From: Anaerolineae bacterium
GTDB taxonomy: Bacteria > Chloroflexota > Anaerolineae > Anaerolineales > Villigracilaceae
DNA: 9,590 nucleotides
Direction of reading: 5' to 3'
NCBI GenBank assembly: GCA_003524705.1
Contig: DQGV01000327.1
Span: 412 to 10,001 of the forward strand
Below, one piece after another: positions 5,376 to 9,590 of this stretch. Each line of letters starts with the position of its first letter. Within the stretch, counting starts at the first letter, position 1. A program made the position numbers and the translations under genes. Below the pieces are notes generated by a model. That model had not been told where the DNA came from. It worked only from the letters and a program-made list of their open reading frames with translations, and ran no database searches.

Positions 5376-7166
5376 ATGGCTTCTTCCACCAAACTAACAA
5401 AATCGTTGATAGATGTTGCTATGGGGCGCGCTCATGCCGACCTTGTGATTAAGAACGGCAAATGGGTCAGTGTGCAGTCTGGGGAGATACTCCCCAACAC
5501 AGATATTGCAATTGTGAATGAAAGAATTGCATTTGTGGGCGGTGATGCAAGTCATACCATCGGCAAGAAGACCAAGGTCATTAATGCCAATGGAAAATAC
5601 CTAGTGCCCGGTCTATTGGATGGTCACATGCATGTTGAGTCAGGCATGGTGACTGTCACTGAGTTTGTTAGAGCAGTGGCAGTGCGTGGCACGACGGGTA
5701 TGTTCATTGACCCGCATGAGATTGCAAATGTATTTGGTCTCAAAGGCGTCAAGTTAATGGTAGATGAAGCCCAAAAGCAACCGATTCATGTGTGGGTGCA
5801 AATGCCATCGTGTGTACCGTCCGCGCCGGGTTTGGAAACACCGGGTTCATCTATCGGACCAAAAGAAGTGGCAAAAGCCATGCAGTGGAAAGGCATCATC
5901 GGCTTGGGTGAGATGATGAACTTCCCCGGTGTGTTTATGGGTGATACCAAAATGCTGGATGAAATGTCCGCGACCCATGCGGCAGGTAAAGTCATCGGTG
6001 GGCATTACGCTTCGCCAGATTTAGGTCTGCCGTTTCATGGTTATGTGGCTGGTGGTGCAGAAGATGACCACGAAGGCACACGCGTTGAAGATGCGATTGC
6101 ACGTGTAAGGCAAGGCATGAAAGCGATGTTGCGCTATGGCTCCGCTTGGTTTGATGTTGCGGCACAGGTCAAAGCGATTACTGAAAAGAAATTAGATTCG
6201 CGTCGCTTCATCTTGTGTACAGATGATTCACACGCGGGGACATTAACCACCGAGGGACATATGGACCGCGTCTTGCGTCATGCCATCTCCGAAGGCTTGA
6301 ATCCCATGACTGCCATACAAATGATGACGATAAACACTGCCGAGCATTTCGGCATGAGCAAAGAGATGGGTATGATTGCGCCCGGCAGATATGCAGATGT
6401 TTTATTGGTCAATGACTTGATGAATTTCGGCGCAGACCTTGTGATTGCCAAAGGACAAGTGATTGCGGAACGTGGCGAATGGCAAATCAACTTGCCGCCA
6501 GCAAAATACCCAGGTTGGGTGAAGAAGTCTGTCAAAGTGCGGAGAAAACTCACAAGTGCAGATTTCATTCTGCGCACGCGAGCCAGTGATGGGTCAGAGA
6601 TTGAAGCGAATGTGATTGGCGTGATTGAGAATCAAGCACCGACACGTCATCTAAAAATGAAGGTGACTGCTGAAAATGGGGAAGTCAAAGCAGATATGAA
6701 TCGTGACATCGCTAAGATTGCTTTGGTGGAACGCCATCGTAAAACTGGAAAAGTTGTGGTGGGTTTGGTGAGTGGCTTTGGCTTTTTGCGAAAATGTGCG
6801 ATTGCATCTACAGTGGCACATGATAGCCATCACATGATTGTGGTCGGGAATGATGAAGAAAGTATGGCGGTTGCCGCGAATGAATTAGCAAGATGTGGTG
6901 GTGGTCAAGTGGTGGTCGTGGATGAGCATGTGATTGCTTTGGTTGAAATGCCGATTGCGGGTTTGATGTCAAATGAACGCGCGGATATTGTTGCTGAAAA
7001 GGCAAACAATGTTTTGGAAGGTTTCAAAATGTGTGGCAGTGAATTAAATAACCCGAACATGCAATTGAGTTTGTTGGCGTTGGTGGTCATCCCTGAATTG
7101 AGAATATCTGATAAAGGTTTGGTGGATGTAACCAAGTTTGATTTTATCCCTGTGTTGGAAGACTAA
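5376..7166 (+). CDS. ade: adenine deaminase
   Basis: This 596-residue enzyme is expected to deaminate adenine to hypoxanthine and ammonia in the cytosol (EC 3.5.4.2). Its length fits the family. The N-terminal composite beta domain (LVIKNGKWVSVQSGEI, 23-38) leads into the amidohydrolase barrel. Metal and active-site motifs are LLDGHMHVESGM (His84, His86), FIDPHEIANV (112-119, His114 and Glu115), GLGEMMN (Glu179), GGHY (His210), DDHEGTR (His232) and CTDDSHAGTL (Asp283, Asp284). The barrel closes with GRYADVLLVNDL (338-349), and a family-specific C-terminal domain (about 400-596) contains GLVSGFGF and SVAVAAN-like segments. The start is fixed by AGGAG (5363-5367), 8 bases before ATG and overlapping the preceding stop, so translation is probably coupled to the glycosyltransferase. 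A CCACAGAG inverted repeat follows. With 8-oxoguanine deaminase it supplies oxidised or oxidisable purines for breakdown or salvage. Confidence 0.93.
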   Translation: MASSTKLTKSLIDVAMGRAHADLVIKNGKWVSVQSGEILPNTDIAIVNERIAFVGGDASHTIGKKTKVINANGKYLVPGLLDGHMHVESGMVTVTEFVRAVAVRGTTGMFIDPHEIANVFGLKGVKLMVDEAQKQPIHVWVQMPSCVPSAPGLETPGSSIGPKEVAKAMQWKGIIGLGEMMNFPGVFMGDTKMLDEMSATHAAGKVIGGHYASPDLGLPFHGYVAGGAEDDHEGTRVEDAIARVRQGMKAMLRYGSAWFDVAAQVKAITEKKLDSRRFILCTDDSHAGTLTTEGHMDRVLRHAISEGLNPMTAIQMMTINTAEHFGMSKEMGMIAPGRYADVLLVNDLMNFGADLVIAKGQVIAERGEWQINLPPAKYPGWVKKSVKVRRKLTSADFILRTRASDGSEIEANVIGVIENQAPTRHLKMKVTAENGEVKADMNRDIAKIALVERHRKTGKVVVGLVSGFGFLRKCAIASTVAHDSHHMIVVGNDEESMAVAANELARCGGGQVVVVDEHVIALVEMPIAGLMSNERADIVAEKANNVLEGFKMCGSELNNPNMQLSLLALVVIPELRISDKGLVDVTKFDFIPVLED

Positions 7167-7171
7167 AATTA

Positions 7172-7232
7172 GCCACAGAGCACACAGAGAACTCTGAGAT
7201 TTTTTCTCAAAAGACTCTGTGGACTCTGTGGC
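7172..7232 (+). repeat. CCACAGAG inverted repeat between ade and the GntR gene
   Basis: GCCACAGAG (7172-7180) pairs with CTCTGTGGC (7224-7232). After a 2-base mismatch, CACAGAG (7183-7189) pairs with CTCTGTG (7215-7221). A small hairpin TGAG/CTCA (7195-7198 and 7206-7209) caps the structure around a T-rich loop. Each arm thus holds two tandem CACAGAG words. It sits 5 bases after the adenine deaminase stop and 17 before the regulator's ATG. It could end or process the ade transcript, serve as an operator, or be a dispersed intergenic repeat. There is no terminal U-tract. Confidence 0.75.
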
Positions 7233-7249
7233 GAAAAGAGAGAAAACTT

Positions 7250-7969
7250 ATGGCAAATTTTCCGTTTCAACGTTTGCAAGTAGATTTAGCAAAAATCATC
7301 AACAAAACGCCGGCAGGTCAACGCTTGCCTTCTGAACCAGACCTTGCAAAACAACTTGGCGTGTCGCGTGCTACGTTGCGCGAAGCCATGCGTTCATTCG
7401 AAACGCAAGGTTTGCTTCGTCGCAAACAAGGTTCTGGTACGTATGTTGTCGGAAAAATCAAAGCACTGGATAGCGGGCTTGAAGTACTTGAAAGCATTGA
7501 TACGCTTGCCAAACGTCAAGGACTTGAAGTGTCACTCAGTGATTTGAATATTGAAAGCATTCAAGCCGATGAAGAACTTGCTTCTACATTTCGCGTGAAA
7601 GAAAATGCAAAACTAACTCGTATTCGTCGGGTCATTCGCACGGAAGGCAGACCGATTGCTTATCTAGTAGATACATTACCAGACGATATTTTGTCCGCTA
7701 AAGATTTGCCAACGGGATTCAACGGCTCAGTGCTTGACCTGTTACTTGGTCGCGGCGACCTGTTAACTTCATCTCGGGCAGACGTAAGTGCGATTGGTGC
7801 TTCGGCAGATGTTGCCAAGCCGCTTGAAATTCAACGTGGTGATGTGTTGCTTCACTTCAATTCTCAATTGTTTGATGGTCACGGCAAGATGGTGGATATT
7901 TCTATGAGTTATTTTATCCCCGGTTATTTTCATTTTCATATTGTGAGAAGAGTAGGTAACAACAGTTAG
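7250..7969 (+). CDS. GntR-family transcription regulator with UTRA domain
   Basis: This 239-residue DNA-binding protein has the standard HutC-type GntR size and order. The winged helix-turn-helix lies at about 8-68: RLPSEPDLAKQLGVSRATLREAMRSFETQGLLRRKQGSGTYV includes the recognition helix (SRATLREAMRSFE) and the wing (GSGTYV). The ligand-binding UTRA domain is at about 85-232, with LTRIRRVIRTEGRPIAYLVDTLP and MVDISMSYFIPGYFHFHIVRR. Purine-rich AGAGAG lies just before ATG 7250. The gene sits between adenine deaminase and the YgeY-type hydrolase, so it most likely senses a purine, a purine-breakdown product or an amino-acid-like intermediate and controls this cluster. The ligand is unknown. Its stop codon is formed by the first unit of the 7965-8020 repeat array. 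Confidence 0.9.
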   Translation: MANFPFQRLQVDLAKIINKTPAGQRLPSEPDLAKQLGVSRATLREAMRSFETQGLLRRKQGSGTYVVGKIKALDSGLEVLESIDTLAKRQGLEVSLSDLNIESIQADEELASTFRVKENAKLTRIRRVIRTEGRPIAYLVDTLPDDILSAKDLPTGFNGSVLDLLLGRGDLLTSSRADVSAIGASADVAKPLEIQRGDVLLHFNSQLFDGHGKMVDISMSYFIPGYFHFHIVRRVGNNS

Positions 7970-8020
7970 AAAGTTTACAAGTTGTAACGTTTGAACGTTT
8001 TAACTTGTAAACCTGTAAAC
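7965..8020 (+). repeat. 8-bp-period GTTNNAAN array upstream of the M20 hydrolase
   Basis: Seven units start every 8 bases from 7965: GTTAGAAA, GTTTACAA, GTTGTAAC, GTTTGAAC, GTTTTAAC, TTGTAAAC and CTGTAAAC. The first contains the TAG stop of the regulator gene (7967-7969). It is the same repeat family as 3322-3361. Within it GTTTACAAGTT (7973-7983) and AACTTGTAAAC (8002-8012) form a perfect 11-bp inverted repeat around 18 bases, which could be an RNA hairpin in the hydrolase leader or a protein-binding site. The ribosome site AAGGAG (8026-8031) lies just beyond it. Confidence 0.85.
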
Positions 8021-8036
8021 AAATCAAGGAGAAACT

Positions 8037-9236
8037 ATGACAGATAAAGTTTTAGAAATTCAAAAACGTGTGCAAGCCGCGCGCGAAGATATGATTCAAT
8101 TCATGTTGGAGATTTGCGAAATCCCCAGCATGGATTCGCAAATTGGTCCCGTTGGCGAACGTGTCCAAGCCGAAATGAAAAAACTAGGTTTTGACGAAGT
8201 CCGCTTTGACAAAATGGGCAACACCATTGGAAGAATTGGGAATGGAAAACGAGTCATTGTCTATGATTCACATATTGACACCGTCGGCGTAGGTGACCTC
8301 GCTTCTTGGAAGTGGGATCCCTTCAAAGGAAAAATTGAAGATGGAATTTTGTATGCACGTGGCGCCTGTGATGAAAAAGGTTCAACGCCCGGCATGATTT
8401 ACGGTTTAGCCATGGCAAGAGATTTAGGCCTATTAGACGGCTGGACTGCTTATTACTTCGGCAATATGGAAGAATGGTGTGACGGCATTGCTCCCAACAC
8501 ATTTGTAGAAGTTGACCCAAAAATCAAACCTGATTTTGTCGTGATAGGTGAACCGACAAAAATGCTCACGTATCGCGGGCATAAAGGTCGTTTGGAAATG
8601 AAGATTACATCCAAAGGAAAATCTGCTCACGCGGCAAGTAATCATCTTGGCGATAATGCGATTTACAAATTATTACCCGTCATCGCAGGCATTCGAGATT
8701 TAGAACCAAAACTTGGTGACCATGAATTTTTAGGTCACGGAAAAATTACAGTTTCAGACATGCATGTCAAGACTCCATCTATCAATGCAGTGCCAGATGA
8801 AGCTGTGATTTATATAGATAGAAGAATGACGTTTGGTGAGACGAAAGAAGTTGTCAGAAAACAAGTCGAGGATTTAATCCCTGCTGAATATAAAGATACA
8901 GTCAAGTTAGAAGAACTATTTTATGATGAACCTTCATATACAGGTTTTGTTTTTCCTGTAGATAAATATTTCCCTGCTTGGGCGTTGGAAGAAAATCATC
9001 CCTTAGTGAATGCCTCACAAGAAGCACGCAAGTTGATTGGTCTGCCTGATGCGAAAAGCGGCAAGTGGAACTTCTCCACAAATGGAATCTATTGGGCAGG
9101 CAAAGCAGGTATACCATCCATCGGTTTTGGTCCTGGTGATGAGGAAACTGCACATACAGTCAATGATTCTGTTTCGTTGGAAGATATGGTCAAAGCAACA
9201 GAATTCTATGCACTACTTCCAAGTTTGATTAAATAA
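8037..9236 (+). CDS. ygeY: YgeY-family M20 metallohydrolase
   Basis: This 399-residue protein has the length and full motif set of the YgeY branch of peptidase family M20. Predicted dizinc ligands and catalytic residues are visible in order: DSHIDTV (His79, Asp81), RGACDEKG (Asp112, bridging), NMEEWCDG (Glu145 base, Glu146 ligand), GEPT (Glu172) and TAHTVND (His373). The lid domain (about 180-290) carries RGHKGRLEMKI, GDNAIYK, EFLGHGKITVS and IDRRMTFGET, segments that as I recall match E. coli YgeY closely. The late NFSTNG and IGFGPG motifs also match. YgeY is linked to selenium-dependent purine/urate utilisation, together with YgeX and YgeW, and probably hydrolyses an amide or carbamoyl-type intermediate; the exact substrate here is inferred. 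AAGGAG lies 5 bases before ATG 8037. Only 26 bases separate it from the carbamoyltransferase gene, so they form a transcription unit. A generic succinyl-diaminopimelate desuccinylase or acetylornithine deacetylase is a less likely reading. Confidence 0.85.
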   Translation: MTDKVLEIQKRVQAAREDMIQFMLEICEIPSMDSQIGPVGERVQAEMKKLGFDEVRFDKMGNTIGRIGNGKRVIVYDSHIDTVGVGDLASWKWDPFKGKIEDGILYARGACDEKGSTPGMIYGLAMARDLGLLDGWTAYYFGNMEEWCDGIAPNTFVEVDPKIKPDFVVIGEPTKMLTYRGHKGRLEMKITSKGKSAHAASNHLGDNAIYKLLPVIAGIRDLEPKLGDHEFLGHGKITVSDMHVKTPSINAVPDEAVIYIDRRMTFGETKEVVRKQVEDLIPAEYKDTVKLEELFYDEPSYTGFVFPVDKYFPAWALEENHPLVNASQEARKLIGLPDAKSGKWNFSTNGIYWAGKAGIPSIGFGPGDEETAHTVNDSVSLEDMVKATEFYALLPSLIK

Positions 9237-9262
9237 ACAAAATAAATTTAAGGAGATAAATT

Positions 9263-9571
9263 ATGCAAACTAATTTTCGAGGACGTGATTTTATTGGTGA
9301 TTTAGATTTCACCAAAGAAGAAGTTGAAACCGTGTTAGATGTGGCTTGGGATTTGAAACGCAAGAGAGCGTTAGGAGAATCACATGCTTTGTTGCGAGAT
9401 AAAACTTTGGCAATGTTGTTTTTCTTTACATCCACGCGCACACGCGGTTCATTTGAAGCAGGCATGGCGCAACTCGGCGGACATGCCGCATTCATTGATA
9501 GCGAAACGACTCAAATTTCACATGGTGATACGGCTAAAGAAATCGGTGAAATTTTTGGGCGTTATTTCGAT
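9263..9571 (+). CDS. carbamoyltransferase (ornithine/YgeW-like), 5' part only
   Basis: The first 103 codons of an aspartate/ornithine carbamoyltransferase family enzyme are present; members run about 310-400 residues, so two thirds or more is missing. FRGRDFIGDLDFTKEEVETVLDVAWDLK is the N-terminal helix region. FFFTSTRTRGSFEAGMAQLGG holds the carbamoyl-phosphate loop S-T-R-T-R, and TTQISHGDTAKEIGEIFGRYFD follows. The family moves a carbamoyl group between carbamoyl phosphate and an amine acceptor, normally in the cytosol. The local text looks like ornithine carbamoyltransferase, but the place next to ygeY also fits a YgeW-type catabolic enzyme. The acceptor-binding C-terminal domain that would decide is absent. 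The start is fixed by AAGGAG (9250-9255), 7 bases before ATG. Codon 104 onward is adapter sequence, so the apparent residues RSEEAS are not real. Confidence 0.85.
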
Positions 9572-9590
9572 AGATCGGAAGAGGCGTCGT
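9572..9590 (+). other. Illumina TruSeq adapter read-through (artifact)
   Basis: The last 19 bases read AGATCGGAAGAG, one extra G, then CGTCGT. The TruSeq adapter sequence is AGATCGGAAGAGCGTCGT, so all adapter bases are present in order with a single inserted G at about 9583-9584. The preceding protein ends in GRYFD, where this family normally continues with a Gly-Ile-like strand rather than RSEEAS. This is untrimmed adapter, and genomic sequence ends at about 9571. Confidence 0.9.

Noticed and set aside
8902..9153. 83-codon minus-strand open frame
   Set aside because: It overlaps the complete M20 hydrolase reading frame and shows no domain or ribosome site.
9572..9590. C-terminal residues RSEEAS as a divergent carbamoyltransferase segment
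   Set aside because: The underlying bases are TruSeq adapter with one extra G, a far better explanation than divergence.

Overview
The window looks like a complete or near-complete metagenomic contig from a bacterium of moderate GC content. I infer Chloroflexota (Anaerolineae-like), from the mix of gene types and the degenerate short-period repeats between genes; no marker gene here proves the lineage. The last 19 bases (9572-9590) read as Illumina TruSeq adapter with one extra G, not genome. The first bases are a tRNA-Pro(CGG) gene whose 3' part is missing, so both ends are suspect assembly zones.

Layout. 1-about 63: broken tRNA-Pro. 150-466: a small Ig-like protein of unknown role, probably one gene carrying a 1-base deletion near 196-198. 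467-600: two competing GC-rich hairpins, then a long intrinsic terminator hairpin between convergent genes. 601-1695 (minus): a secreted or membrane-anchored seven-bladed YVTN-type beta-propeller. 1696-1954: divergent intergenic region with a near-consensus sigma70 promoter (TTGACA-17-TACACT) and a 5' leader made almost entirely of a 9-bp-period GACC repeat that runs into the start codon at 1955.

1955-9571 is a run of plus-strand genes centred on purine breakdown: 8-oxoguanine deaminase (makes urate), a four-helix small membrane protein, a GT-C-type membrane glycosyltransferase, adenine deaminase (makes hypoxanthine), a GntR/UTRA regulator, a YgeY-family M20 metallohydrolase, and the first 103 codons of a carbamoyltransferase. 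YgeY and the carbamoyltransferase YgeW are known partners in the anaerobic urate/purine utilisation cluster of gut bacteria (ygeX-ygeY-ygeW-ygfK-ssnA-hyuA). The simplest reading is that this is one end of a related cluster: bases are deaminated toward urate and hypoxanthine, and later products are processed by the YgeY hydrolase and the transcarbamylase, possibly giving carbamoyl phosphate for ATP. The rest of the pathway would lie beyond the adapter-truncated right end.

The most unusual DNA lies between genes. Two spacers (3322-3361 and 7965-8020) carry the same exact 8-bp-period GTTNNAAN array, and in both a GTTAGAA unit supplies the TAG stop codon of the upstream gene. Two other spacers carry inverted repeats built on GGACACAG and CCACAGAG words.
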